Shown: positions 25,870 through 35,697 of the stretch, one piece after another | How the letters are laid out: every line of letters begins with the position of its first letter | Numbering within the stretch: position 1 is the first letter of the stretch | NCBI GenBank assembly: GCA_024760545.1 | Contig: CP060501.1 | Location: 3,860,036-3,924,035, forward strand | DNA length: 64,000 bases | Direction: 5' to 3' | Source: Nitrospira sp. | Lineage (GTDB): Bacteria; Nitrospirota; Nitrospiria; Nitrospirales; Nitrospiraceae | The notes under the pieces: generated by a model | What the model saw: the letters and a program-made list of their open reading frames with translations, nothing else | Databases searched by the model: none | Told to the model about the DNA's origin: nothing | Translations under genes and position numbers: made by a program

Positions 25870-26496
25870 ATGGTGGGTCACGAATCGCAGTGTCACTCAT
25901 GTGATGAGCAGGAAGAATTCGGTGAGCTGCTCAAATATACCGGGGCAGGATTTGCCGGGGGACTTATTACCGGCGCAGTACTTGATCATTTTGGATTCCA
26001 GCAAAGCGCACTCGGTCAATGACTCGTTCGCACGCTTTCCGGAGAAGGAGAAAGCCTGCTTGAAGGCATCTATGCCATCCGGCAACGCATTCGAGGTTCA
26101 GCCGGGTCAATGGCGTACGGATGGGGAAAGTTGTCTGGGATGATATTCCCGTGGGTCATCGATTGGGGAAGCCGAATGATCGGAATTGATGTCTACGCAG
26201 TGGAAGGGTTTTACATCCCGTTCTTTTACGCGTTGAGCGACCAATTTGGGGCGAGTGTCGCCGGATTCATCTTCCTTCGAAAAAGATCAGGGGCCTGGGG
26301 AAGAGCGCTGAATGAATACGTTAGACATCCCGTCATGCTGAGCAGTGCTGCAATTATTCTCCTGGTCCCTATTGGCCTGCTAACCGCGAGGCTGCTGGGG
26401 TTCAGTCCCACGACACAGACGTTAACGGCCATCGAAACTATTGTTGCGAATCTCTGTTGGATACCGCCGCTTATAGGTTGGGTGATGCGCAAGTAA
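25870..26496 (+). pseudogene. membrane protein gene interrupted by an in-frame TGA
   Basis: From ATG 25870 the frame reads 50 codons ([21 protein letters not shown], then a Gly-rich helix [23 protein letters not shown]), meets TGA at 26020-26022, and continues in the same frame for 157 codons. The second part holds at least two strong helices ([24 protein letters not shown] and a final [16 protein letters not shown]). An internal ATG (26110) could start a 128-residue product, and the 50-codon part could be made separately. The single frame across the stop suggests one original gene with a nonsense mutation. The N-terminal HxxxCHSC could bind metal. The family is not recognised. Confidence 0.55.
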
Positions 26497-26525
26497 CCGT
26501 CCCTCACAAGTAAGGAGGAGTTGTC

Positions 26526-27779
26526 ATGGTACATCTGCCGCGAACTCTGCTTTTGGTCGGAGTCCTCCTCATGCCGGCTCTCCTGAGCTGCACAGTGGTC
26601 CTGGCGCAAGAAAATCGTTCCTATCGATTGGACGAAATGACCGATATGGCGTTGAAACACAATCCCGCTTTGCAGGAAGCGGCCACTCTCATCGATCAAG
26701 GGAGGGGTGCTCAAGTGACTGCAGCGGCCTATCCTAATCCATCCATTACCGGAACCTTGGGACCGGGCAGAACGCGAGAGGGCCTCCGCGATAGCAGTTT
26801 TTTCGAGCGTGGAGTGGCAGTAAGCCAACCGGTGGAGTGGCCGGGTATGCGTCAAGCCCGTCAGCGGGCGGCAGAGGCCGCGCTCGCCGGATCCCAGGCG
26901 GCTGTTGATGCGACTCGTTTGAATCTGCTTGCTGAGGTAAAGATCGCCTTCTATCAACTCCTTCTCGCACAGCGCAATGAAAAACTGATAATGGAAGCTC
27001 TCGCCAGTGTTCAGGACTTCCTACGCGGCGTCAAGGCAAGGGTGGATGCTGGGCAGGCGAGACCATTTGAAGCCCTGAAAGCAAATGTAGAAGTGCAAAA
27101 GGTAAGCAATGATCTGAATCATGCAAGACACACCTTGGTTGTCGGACGCTCTCGACTGAATGCGTTGACCGGCGGCTTGCTCGGTAAGAACTTCGATGTT
27201 CAGGGCACCTTCGTTTCACCCCCGCTAGAACTCAACTCTGATGGTTTGGTTGCAAGCGCTAGAACACAGCACCCGACTCTCCGTCGTGTCAAAAAAGAGA
27301 TTGAACGAGCGGAGCATAGCGTTGTGCAGGAACGCCAATCGCTGATTCCCTTTGTCACCGTCTCCGGCATCTTTCAACAGGAAGCTGCCGAGACGGCCTA
27401 CCTGGCTCGATTGAGTGTCCCCATACCGCTCTGGTATCGGCGGCAGGGAGAAATCACAGGGGCCTTGTCGGCGAAGCAACGCGCTGAAGCAGAACATGCG
27501 AGGTTACAAAACGAACTAGTGGCAGCGATTACCGAATCTGTGGAGGAGGCCCACGCCGCCCAGGACCGGATCGGGGTATATGAGAAAGGGTTATTAAAAC
27601 AGGCGGAAGAAACGTTGAGGATCGCGAGGATAAGTTTTCAGCAGGGCGCGGCGAGCCTGCTCGAATTCATTGACGCCCAACGAGTGCATCGACAAATGTT
27701 GCTGGAGTATGCGCAAGCACAGGCGAGTTTCTCCATCGAGATGGCGCGGTTGGAACGCTGGACAGGGGAGCTTCGATGA
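26526..27779 (+). CDS. czcC: RND outer-membrane channel (second czc set, TolC family)
   Basis: A 417-residue TolC-family channel with a signal peptide ending VVLAQEN and coiled-coil efflux repeats (LDEMTDMALKHNPALQEAATL; VASARTQHPTLRRVKKEIER). AAGGAGGAG precedes the ATG. It resembles the first CzcC (21472-22731), notably in SQPVEWPGMRQARQR and the C-terminal LLEFIDAQRVHRQMLLEYAQAQ. It overlaps czcB by 4 bp. Exit duct of the second CzcCBA pump. Confidence 0.92.
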   Translation: MVHLPRTLLLVGVLLMPALLSCTVVLAQENRSYRLDEMTDMALKHNPALQEAATLIDQGRGAQVTAAAYPNPSITGTLGPGRTREGLRDSSFFERGVAVSQPVEWPGMRQARQRAAEAALAGSQAAVDATRLNLLAEVKIAFYQLLLAQRNEKLIMEALASVQDFLRGVKARVDAGQARPFEALKANVEVQKVSNDLNHARHTLVVGRSRLNALTGGLLGKNFDVQGTFVSPPLELNSDGLVASARTQHPTLRRVKKEIERAEHSVVQERQSLIPFVTVSGIFQQEAAETAYLARLSVPIPLWYRRQGEITGALSAKQRAEAEHARLQNELVAAITESVEEAHAAQDRIGVYEKGLLKQAEETLRIARISFQQGAASLLEFIDAQRVHRQMLLEYAQAQASFSIEMARLERWTGELR

Positions 27780-29011
27780 GCTGGCGCACTAAAGAGTCTC
27801 GCATCAGTGTGAATGCCGGTATTCTTTTGGGAAGTCTGCTTGTTTCCCTTGCCCTGGGCTGCAATGACAGTCCCGCACCACAACCGGCGCAGAAGGCACC
27901 CGCTGAGCAAGAGAGAATCCAACCTGGTCATGAGACCGGTGAGGCGCACCAACTAACCGTTCAACCTGAGGCGCTCGAGGGACAAGCACTCCAGACGGCA
28001 ATCATCGAACGCCGCTCCTTCCGGGATGAAATCACGGCTACGGCCACGATCAAGCCCAACGAATACCGCCTGGCACACCTCAGCCCTCGCATCGAAGGCC
28101 GGGTCATCGATGTTAAGGCGGTGCTTGGTCAACACGTGAAGTCAGGGCAAGTCCTGGCCCTCATGGATAGTATTGAACTGGGCCAAAAGAAATCCGACTT
28201 CCTTCAGGCCAAGACGAATCACTATGTCGATAAACGGAACTATGTTCGGGAAGAAGGGCTGTACAAACAACAGATTACCTCGGAAAAGGAATTCCTGGAC
28301 GCCAAGGGGCGCTATGAAAAGAGCCTTGCCGCCTTCCACGCCGCGCATGAAGCGTTACGCCTCATCGGCCTCTCCGAGGAAGACATCAATCACATCGATT
28401 GGAGTAGTAAGAAGCACCCCCTCTCCTATTTTCCTTTGGTCTCTTCCTTGAACGGCACTGTCATCGAACGGACGATCGCGTTGGGAGAATTAATCAGTCC
28501 GAAGGATACGGCCTTTACGGTCGTCGACTTGGCTACGGTGTGGATCATCCTTGATGTCTATGAACAGAATCTCGCAGCTGTTCGAGTGGGAGCCAATGTG
28601 GAGATTATGGTGGACGCCCTTCCTGGCGAAACCTTCAAGGGGGCAATCGTCTATCTCAGTGACGTCATGAATCCCGCAACCCGCACGGTCGATGCGCGCA
28701 TCGAAATACCCAATTCCCAGCGTCGTCTCAGGCCCGGCATGTTTGCCAGAGCTGCGGTCATCTTGCCGGGGCGGGGCAATGATACGCTCGTCGCGCCGCT
28801 GGATGCTCTTCACCAGGTGAACGACAAGACAGTGGCGTTTGTGGAAAACAAACCAGGCACGTATGAGGTGAGGCAGGTGACCGTAGGACGGCGATCACCG
28901 CCGTACGGCGAGATTCGCTCCGGCTTGCATGAGGGTGAGAAGATCGTGACGACGGGGGCTTTCTATCTCAAATCGATCTTATTGAAAGAACAGATAGGTG
29001 GAGGAGGTTAG
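27776..29011 (+). CDS. czcB: RND periplasmic adaptor (second czc set)
   Basis: A 411-residue membrane fusion protein with a lipobox signal (VSLALGCND). A His-containing segment (HETGEAHQL) follows the anchor. Barrel-sandwich halves are at RLAHLSPRIEGRVIDVKAVLGQHV and FPLVSSLNGTVIERTIALGE, flanking a coiled-coil hairpin (YVDKRNYVREEGLYKQQI). It overlaps czcC by 4 bp and is followed 29 bp later by czcA. It joins the inner-membrane pump to the outer channel. Confidence 0.92.
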   Translation: MSWRTKESRISVNAGILLGSLLVSLALGCNDSPAPQPAQKAPAEQERIQPGHETGEAHQLTVQPEALEGQALQTAIIERRSFRDEITATATIKPNEYRLAHLSPRIEGRVIDVKAVLGQHVKSGQVLALMDSIELGQKKSDFLQAKTNHYVDKRNYVREEGLYKQQITSEKEFLDAKGRYEKSLAAFHAAHEALRLIGLSEEDINHIDWSSKKHPLSYFPLVSSLNGTVIERTIALGELISPKDTAFTVVDLATVWIILDVYEQNLAAVRVGANVEIMVDALPGETFKGAIVYLSDVMNPATRTVDARIEIPNSQRRLRPGMFARAAVILPGRGNDTLVAPLDALHQVNDKTVAFVENKPGTYEVRQVTVGRRSPPYGEIRSGLHEGEKIVTTGAFYLKSILLKEQIGGGG

Positions 29012-29040
29012 CGGCTGATGCCACTCGGAGAGCACCTGTT

Positions 29041-32000
29041 ATGCTGAATCGAGTCCTCGAATTTGCGCTAGCAAACCGCTTTCTGATTCTGGTGTTTGCC
29101 CTGCTCATCCTCATCAGCGGCGTCTATGCCATGCGGCAGCTGCCGATTGATGCCGTTCCGGACGTAACACCGAACCAAGTCCAGATCCTCACGAATGGGC
29201 CTGGCCTTTCCCCAGTCGAGGTCGAGCAATTCATCACCTTCCCGGTCGAGGCTGCGATGTCCGGATTGCCTGGTATCACCCTGATTCGGTCTGTCTCCCG
29301 GTTCGGGCTCTCGGCAGTGACCATCTATTTTGACGAGGGAATGGACATCTACTTTTGTCGGCGCCTGGTGATGGAACGATTGCCTCGGGCCCGCGAAGCG
29401 ATCGGACCGCGTTTTGGTAACCCAGAGCTAGGACCAATTTCCACGGGATTGGGCGAGATCTTCCAGTTCGAGGTCAAGGGAGATGGCTACTCCCTCATGG
29501 AGCTGCGGACCATTCTCGATTGGGACATCGCGTTCAAGCTCCGCTCCGTTCCTGGGGTGGTGGAAGTTAACACCTATGGCGGAGAGTTGAAGACGTATGA
29601 AGTGCAACTGGACGCCGCCAAACTGGTCTCCTACAAAATCCCGCTCGAGCAAGTCTTCCGAGCGCTCGAACAAAACAATGCCAATTCCGGCGGGGGCTAT
29701 ATCGAACATGCGCAGGAACAGTATTTGATCCGAGGCGAAGGCCTTGTGCAGACACTGGATGACATCGACAACATCATCGTGGCGACCGGACATGACGGGA
29801 CGCCGATTTATATTCGCAATTTGGGCAAGGCGCAGTTCGCTCCGATGGTCCGGCAAGGCGCGGTCACACGCGACGGTCGTGGCGAGGTGGTTACGGGCAT
29901 CGTCATGATGCTCATTGGTGAGAATGGACGCGTCGTCGTAGATCGGGTGAAAACCAAGCTACAGCAAATCGAGAAAACCTTGCCCGCCGGTGTGACCATC
30001 GAACCCTATTACGATCGGACCGATTTGGTCAGAAAAACCATCAAGACCGTCAGTATTAACTTGACCGAGGGTGCGCTGCTGGTGATCGCCGTGCTGTTTC
30101 TCATTCTGGGAAATCTCCGGGCCGGTCTTATCGTCGCCGCCGCCATCCCGCTTTCCATGCTGGTGGCGTTCACCGGGATGCTAACCGCCGGCATCTCGGG
30201 CAACCTGATGAGCCTCGGCGCGATCGACTTCGGCCTGATCGTCGATGCCTCCGTCGTCATGATTGAAAATACCATCCGGCATTTGACCGAGCGACGGCCT
30301 GCCGCCGGGGGTGACCGGCGCATGTCGGAAGACCAGATGCGCACGGTGGTCATCGAGGCAGGACGAGAAGTGCTCCGTCCGATCGTGTTTGCGGTCGGGA
30401 TCATTATCATCGTCTACCTGCCGATTCTGACCCTGCAAGGGATTGAAGGAAAGATGTTTCGCCCGATGGCCGTGACCGTCATCTTTGCGCTCGTGGGGTC
30501 TCTCGTGCTGACCTTGACCGTCACGCCGGTGCTGGCAAGTCTGTTCCTTAACCAAGGCGTGAAAGAGGAGGAGACCTGGATCATTCGTCAGGCCAAGCGA
30601 TGGTATCGCCCATTTCTCTCAAAGACGATGCAGCGCCCGGCTATTGCCGTAAGCCTTGCCGCTGCGCTGTTTGCCACCAGCCTCGGCGTAGCCGCCTTTC
30701 TTGGCGCAGAGTTCATTCCGACGCTCGATGAAGGCACCATCGCGCTGCAAGCATGGCGGCTGCCGAGCGTCTCTTTAGAGGAATCAGTTCGGACCACCAC
30801 CCGCATTGAGCAGGTCCTCAAAGAGTTTCCAGAAGTGGCCACAGTTGTATCGAGAACTGGACGAGCAGAAATCGCGACCGATCCAATGGGTGTCGAGGTT
30901 AGCGACATCTATCTCATTTTGAAGCCTGACTCGGAGTGGACGACCGCCAGGACGAAGGACGACTTGATTGAGGCGATCAACCTGGCGCTGACTAAGGCCG
31001 TTCCCGGCAACATGTTCAGTTATTCCCAGCCGATTGAGCTCCGGGTCCAGGAATTGATTGCGGGGGTGCGATCCGACATCGCCATTACCATTTTTGGTGA
31101 AGATATGGAGACCCTCCGCCGCCTCGGCGATCAGGTCGTCCGGGCGGTGTCAAAAGTTCCCGGAGCGGCAGACACCAAGTCTGAGCAGGTGGCTGGAATG
31201 CCGTACCACGTAGTGGCCATTGACCGCGAAAAGATCGCTCGCTATGGCATCAATGCGGGGCAGATTTTGGATACCGTCACAGCGTTGGGGGGCCGAATTG
31301 TCGGTCAAGTCGTGCAAGGCAACCGTCGCTTTTTCATGCAAGTGCGGTTTAGTCCTGAAGACCGCAAGAATTTCGAGCGCATTCTGGATATTCGCATCGC
31401 CGATGCGCAGGGTCGCCTCATTCCGCTCAGGCAATTAGCTAATATTCGTATCGAAACCGGTCTGGCGCAAATCAGCCGGGAGAACATTCAACGGCGGCTG
31501 GCCGTCGAAACTAATGTGCGCGGGCGAGACCTCGCTGGATTTGTTGGCGCAGCGCAGAAGGCGGTGGCCAGTCACGTGACCCTGCCGTCTGGATATTGGA
31601 TTGAATGGGGTGGCGAATTTAAAAATCTGCAGCGCGCGTCTGCTCGGCTCGCGATTGTCGTACCGATCGCACTGTTTCTTATCTTCGTCCTCTTGTACGC
31701 GACTTTCAATAGCCTCCGGCCGGCTCTGCTCATCTATCTCAATGTGCCACTGGCGGCAACCGGAGGCATTCTGGCGTTGGTGTTCCGTGGCATGCCCTTT
31801 TCGATCTCCGCGGGCGTCGGGTTCATTGCGCTCTTCGGCGTGGCGGTGCTCAACGGTGTCGTGTTGATGTCCTACATTTTAGATCTTCGCAAGCAGGGGC
31901 GCTCGGCGGAAGACGCAGCCTATGAAGGGGCGTTGGTTCGCATGCGTCCGGTCTTGATGACCGCGCTGGTAGCCAGCTTGGGATTCGCACCCATGGCTCT

Positions 32001-32184
32001 CTCAACGTCCGCTGGTGCGGAGGTGCAACGTCCACTCGCGACGGTGGTGATTGGCGGACTTGTGACATCGACTGCGCTCACGCTTCTCGTCCTTCCAACG
32101 CTGTATGTGTGGGAGGAGCGGTTCCGAGAGGCCTGGGCACATTGGTGGTATAAGACTAAAGAATCTTCGAAGCCATACGGGTAA
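29041..32184 (+). CDS. czcA: heavy-metal RND transporter, divalent CzcA type (second czc set)
   Basis: A 1047-residue CzcA-family pump. The helix 4 motif is LGAIDFGLIVDASVVMIENTIRHL, the DFG...D...EN pattern of divalent-cation (Zn/Co/Cd/Ni) RND pumps. This differs from both other RND pumps in the window, so three substrate classes are likely. ELRVQELIAGVRSDIAI in the periplasmic part is typical of CzcA. ATG start 29 bp after czcB. The pump uses the proton gradient to drive metal out through CzcB and CzcC. Confidence 0.94.
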   Translation: MLNRVLEFALANRFLILVFALLILISGVYAMRQLPIDAVPDVTPNQVQILTNGPGLSPVEVEQFITFPVEAAMSGLPGITLIRSVSRFGLSAVTIYFDEGMDIYFCRRLVMERLPRAREAIGPRFGNPELGPISTGLGEIFQFEVKGDGYSLMELRTILDWDIAFKLRSVPGVVEVNTYGGELKTYEVQLDAAKLVSYKIPLEQVFRALEQNNANSGGGYIEHAQEQYLIRGEGLVQTLDDIDNIIVATGHDGTPIYIRNLGKAQFAPMVRQGAVTRDGRGEVVTGIVMMLIGENGRVVVDRVKTKLQQIEKTLPAGVTIEPYYDRTDLVRKTIKTVSINLTEGALLVIAVLFLILGNLRAGLIVAAAIPLSMLVAFTGMLTAGISGNLMSLGAIDFGLIVDASVVMIENTIRHLTERRPAAGGDRRMSEDQMRTVVIEAGREVLRPIVFAVGIIIIVYLPILTLQGIEGKMFRPMAVTVIFALVGSLVLTLTVTPVLASLFLNQGVKEEETWIIRQAKRWYRPFLSKTMQRPAIAVSLAAALFATSLGVAAFLGAEFIPTLDEGTIALQAWRLPSVSLEESVRTTTRIEQVLKEFPEVATVVSRTGRAEIATDPMGVEVSDIYLILKPDSEWTTARTKDDLIEAINLALTKAVPGNMFSYSQPIELRVQELIAGVRSDIAITIFGEDMETLRRLGDQVVRAVSKVPGAADTKSEQVAGMPYHVVAIDREKIARYGINAGQILDTVTALGGRIVGQVVQGNRRFFMQVRFSPEDRKNFERILDIRIADAQGRLIPLRQLANIRIETGLAQISRENIQRRLAVETNVRGRDLAGFVGAAQKAVASHVTLPSGYWIEWGGEFKNLQRASARLAIVVPIALFLIFVLLYATFNSLRPALLIYLNVPLAATGGILALVFRGMPFSISAGVGFIALFGVAVLNGVVLMSYILDLRKQGRSAEDAAYEGALVRMRPVLMTALVASLGFAPMALSTSAGAEVQRPLATVVIGGLVTSTALTLLVLPTLYVWEERFREAWAHWWYKTKESSKPYG

Positions 32185-32384
32185 GAAGTTTAATGCAGCG
32201 CGAGTTCCTCCTCTGTGAAGATGGGTAGGACGATAGAAGATCGTAGTCAGTTTAGAGCTATGCCTGTAAAGGCGGCGGGAATCCACGGAGCGGAACATGT
32301 GCTCGACGGTCGAAGTGATCATGAACTGAGCAGGAAAAGCGGGATTCAAGATAAGCCGTGGAGTGCCCATGGGAGGGAAGGGCA

Positions 32385-33304
32385 ATGATAGCCGAAACGA
32401 GCGGTAAGGGGGTAGCGGCTCTAGCCAGTAACCGCATGCGCAGCCAGACATGCCTCCTAGGTGTGCCCACCCTGATCCTGCTCTGCGTGACCGGTGGGTG
32501 CGCTGGCTGGTGGTCCAGAACGCGCTGCCGCCGTCGGATCCTCCGCTGAAGATCGTGGTGGCACAGATCACGCTGGAGGCACCCATCACCAAGAGCACAC
32601 AAATGCATACGTTTGAGGAGACGCCGTCTCCGGAGATCGAACCGAATCTCCGGGCTCAACTGGTTGAGGAAGTGGAGCTCAGAGCTCAACGGTTCTTGAC
32701 GGAACAGTTGTCGGCGCAACCGGGGTTCCAAGTCCTGCCGTTCGCCGAGACCAGGCGTCTATTTGGCAATCTCGGCTTTCGACGGGAACATCTCAGCGAC
32801 GCGCAACTCCGTGCCCTTGCCGACGAAAGCGGGGCCGATAACATTGTCACAGGACGCATTCTCGATTATGGTGCCGTCCGCTGGCAGTACTGGGTGAGTG
32901 GGTGGGGCTTGAGCGCGAGCATTAATCTGACGGTTATCGGTTTTGCGACTGCATGGAATCCCGCAGCCATCGGCTCGTACATGGCATTCGATCTGTTGAC
33001 CGACCTCCCGCTCTGGTGGGGCGGCGCGTATGCCTTCGGCTGGGCGCTTCGGCCGGTACGGGTGCAGGTGGAGGCGGTGCAGCCCGGCCAGTGTGAAGGA
33101 CCGGTGTGGAGCACAGAGGATGTCGTCGTGCTGATTCCAGGAAAAACGCTCGCGACCTTCCCGCCGGAAGAGCGGCGGCGGAAGGAAGTTCAGCTGAGGG
33201 TCAATCTGGAACGCGCCATGACACACATCGCGGAGGCGGCAGGCCGGTCGCTGCGGCTAAAACCATGTGCGACCGAACAGGAACTCGGGGAAACCCTGCA
33301 ATGA
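32385..33304 (+). pseudogene. lipoprotein gene with internal frameshift
   Basis: The ATG at 32385 follows GGGAGGGAAGG and leads into a lipoprotein signal (MRSQTCLLGVPTLILLCVTGGCAGWW). That frame soon stops at about 32549. The remaining protein, from about IVVAQITLEAPI to the stop at 33304, lies in the frame one base back. It has a conserved-looking body: ADESGADNIVTGRILDYGAVRW, then WGLSASINLTVIGFATAWNP, the kind of domain found in outer-membrane-associated curli/LpoB-like lipoproteins. So a 1-base loss (or 2-base gain) around 32500-32560 separates signal and body. It could be true decay or a sequencing error. It follows czcA by 200 bp of sequence with no other gene. Confidence 0.6.
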
Positions 33305-33334
33305 AGAGACGGCATAAATATAAAGGAGACAGCC

Positions 33335-33567
33335 ATGCATGAACCAATGATGGGGCCTTGGGGCTGGACGGGGTCTGTCTTCATGATCGCCTTTTGGGCA
33401 CTACTGATTGTTGCGCTTGTCCTGTGGATCAAGTCGCTGCTGCGGCAGGAAAGAAGGGCGTCGGCATTTGGAGAACCGGAATCAGCGTTGGAGATTCTGA
33501 AAAAGCGCTACGCCGTGGGGAGATCAGCAAAGAAGAATTCGAAAAGCAACGCAGCGATCTCCTCTAA
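33335..33567 (+). pseudogene. SHOCT-domain small membrane protein with frameshift
   Basis: The first frame (ATG 33335, ribosome site AAAGGAG) encodes a membrane helix (GSVFMIAFWALLIVALVLWIK) and the start of a SHOCT domain (SALEILKKRYA). The rest, RRGEISKEEFEKQRSDLL with its stop at 33567, is in the frame one base back. Restoring one C in the run at about 33513-33518 gives KKRYARGEISKEEFEKQRSDL, a perfect SHOCT ending. SHOCT domains are short oligomerisation modules in bacterial membrane proteins. The indel is in a short homopolymer, so a sequencing error is possible. Confidence 0.7.
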
Positions 33568-33657
33568 AAAACGAAAGAGGGAGAAGTTGAATGAGAGCTT
33601 CAGGTGCACCGCCTTCACGGTAGCAGGTAAGGGCCGATGAACACCGAGGAGCAGGTG

Positions 33658-35559
33658 ATGGACCGAAACCATAACGGCGGCTTTGCGGGCTCATGGTGGC
33701 AATACCCGGTTCTGCGTAATGCGCTGATAGCCGGCATGCTGGCGGGCGTGGGATTTGCGTTGGCTTATCTGGGTGCGGTCTCTGAGCGGACCGAGGCCCT
33801 GTTCTATTTTGTGGCCATTCCGCTGGGCGGCTACCACTGGGGCTGGGAAGCCCTGGAGTCCCTGATCCACGAACGGGTCATCGGGATCGACTTCCTCATG
33901 ATGGCGGCCACCGTCGGGTCCGGCATCCTGGGGCTGTGGGATGAAGCCGCCTTCCTGGTGTTTCTCTATGGGTCAGCCGAGGGCCTGGAAGAATATACCT
34001 ACGCGCGCACGCGCTCGGCGATCCGCGCGCTCTTGGACTTGGCGCCCAAAGAGGCACATGTCCTTCGCAATGGCCAGGAAGTCACGATTCCCGCCGAAGC
34101 TCTGCAGGTGGGAAACCGGTTCCTCTCCCGGCCTGGCGAGACCATTCCAACCGACGGGGTGATTCGGATCGGAAATTCCAGCCTAGACGAAGCGGCAGTC
34201 ACCGGTGAATCCATTCCGGTCGATAAGGTCCCTGGCATGAAGGTCTTCGCAGGCACCCTCAACCGGCAAGGCCTCCTGGAGATCGAGGCGACCGCGTCGT
34301 TTCAAGACAACACCCTGGCCAAGATTATTCATCTCGTGGAGGCGGCGCAGGAGCGCAAGGGGCAAGCACAGCAGTGGATCGAGCGCTTCGGTCGCCGCTA
34401 CAGCCCCGCCGTGTTGCTGGTGTCGGTGGGGTTTCTCCTTGTACCCTGGCTTCTCGGTTTGCCGCTGGAGAATTGGGCCGAGCGCGCGGTGGTGCTCTTA
34501 GTCGCAGCTGCGCCATGCGCGCTGGTGATGTCGACGCCCGTGGCGACTGCTGCCGCGATTGGCTGGGCCGGCAAGCATGGCATTCTCATCAAAGGCGGCG
34601 TGCATCTGGAGCATCTCGGGAGGATCCGCGTGGCAGCCTTCGATAAGACGGGTACCCTTACTGCCGGCAAGCCGGTTGTCACAGACCTCATCACTCTCAA
34701 CGGCTCACCAGGTGAATTGCTCGCGGTCGCGGCCGGCATCGAGCATGGCTCTGAACATCCGCTGGCGCGGGCCGTCCTTGAGAAGGCACGGGCTGAAGGG
34801 CTTGCTCTAAGACCAATGCAGAAGTTTGAGGCTCTGACCGGCGTGGGGGCTACCGCAGTGTCTTCTGATGGCGTGAGGTGGTATGTCGGCAGTCCGGCGC
34901 TGTTCGAAGAACTAGGGATCCCATTGGACGCAGTCCGAGAGAAGGTGCAGACACAGCAAGCCCAGGGAAAAACTGTCGTCCTCGTTGGGACGAATCACAA
35001 CCTGTACGGCCTGCTCATCTTGCAGGATCGTGTCCGCGACGGCGTGAAGGATGTCATCCTTGAGCTCCGCCGCATGGGGCTCCGCTCGGTCATGCTGACC
35101 GGAGATAACGCGAGCACGGCCCGAACTGTGGCGGAGAGCTTCGGCCTTGATGACAGCCTGGCGGATCTCAAGCCGGAGGACAAGGTTGAAGCGGTCAAGG
35201 AGTTGGAACGTCGCCACGGACCGGTTCTGATGGTCGGCGATGGGATTAATGATGCGCCGGCCCTGGCGGCTGCAACCTGCGGCGTGGCCATGGGAGCTGC
35301 GGGAACCGATGCGGCGATCGAGGCGGCAGATGTGGCACTGATGGCCGATGATCTGGCGAAAGTGCCTGAGGTACTGCGGCTTGCGTTCAGAGCGAAGCGG
35401 ATTAGCACGCAGAACATCGTCTTCTCCCTTCTATTGCTGGCCATTCTCATTCCTTTGGCCGTAAGCGGTGTCCTGAGTGTGGCCTTGGCCGTCGTTGTCC
35501 ATGAAGTCAGTGAACTGATCGCCGTCGCCAATGGTCTCCGGGTCGCTCGGACGACCTAA
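33658..35559 (+). CDS. P1B-type heavy-metal ATPase without N-terminal metal domain
   Basis: A 633-residue ATPase from the ATG at 33658 (GAGGAG six bases upstream; ATG 33637 is the alternative). It has the actuator motif DEAAVTGESIPV, phosphorylation site FDKTGTLTAG (about D329) and hinge VGDGINDAPALAAA. The metal-site motif in the sixth helix is APC (A285-P-C287) instead of the usual CPC. The last helix has VVHEVSELIAVANGLRV. There is no HMA or His-rich domain at the N-terminus. It resembles ZntA/CadA-like and P1B-4-like exporters of Zn2+/Cd2+/Co2+; the APC motif leaves substrate uncertain. It lies downstream of the second czc set. Confidence 0.9.
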   Translation: MDRNHNGGFAGSWWQYPVLRNALIAGMLAGVGFALAYLGAVSERTEALFYFVAIPLGGYHWGWEALESLIHERVIGIDFLMMAATVGSGILGLWDEAAFLVFLYGSAEGLEEYTYARTRSAIRALLDLAPKEAHVLRNGQEVTIPAEALQVGNRFLSRPGETIPTDGVIRIGNSSLDEAAVTGESIPVDKVPGMKVFAGTLNRQGLLEIEATASFQDNTLAKIIHLVEAAQERKGQAQQWIERFGRRYSPAVLLVSVGFLLVPWLLGLPLENWAERAVVLLVAAAPCALVMSTPVATAAAIGWAGKHGILIKGGVHLEHLGRIRVAAFDKTGTLTAGKPVVTDLITLNGSPGELLAVAAGIEHGSEHPLARAVLEKARAEGLALRPMQKFEALTGVGATAVSSDGVRWYVGSPALFEELGIPLDAVREKVQTQQAQGKTVVLVGTNHNLYGLLILQDRVRDGVKDVILELRRMGLRSVMLTGDNASTARTVAESFGLDDSLADLKPEDKVEAVKELERRHGPVLMVGDGINDAPALAAATCGVAMGAAGTDAAIEAADVALMADDLAKVPEVLRLAFRAKRISTQNIVFSLLLLAILIPLAVSGVLSVALAVVVHEVSELIAVANGLRVARTT

Positions 35560-35697
35560 AGCCCCTAATCGAGGTTCTCCAGCAGCTCCTACGAGATTGA
35601 TGTAGAAGCGATCATGCCAGGCTAAAGATTTTGGAAGTACGATTGGATCGGGTTTAGGGCGCAGGAATCAGCTAATTATAAGGCTGGAGTAGGATTC

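Noticed and set aside
26020-26022. TGA as a selenocysteine codon in the split membrane gene
   Set aside because: The residues around it (GQ-x-LVRTL) have no redox motif and I see no clear downstream hairpin; a nonsense mutation is simpler.
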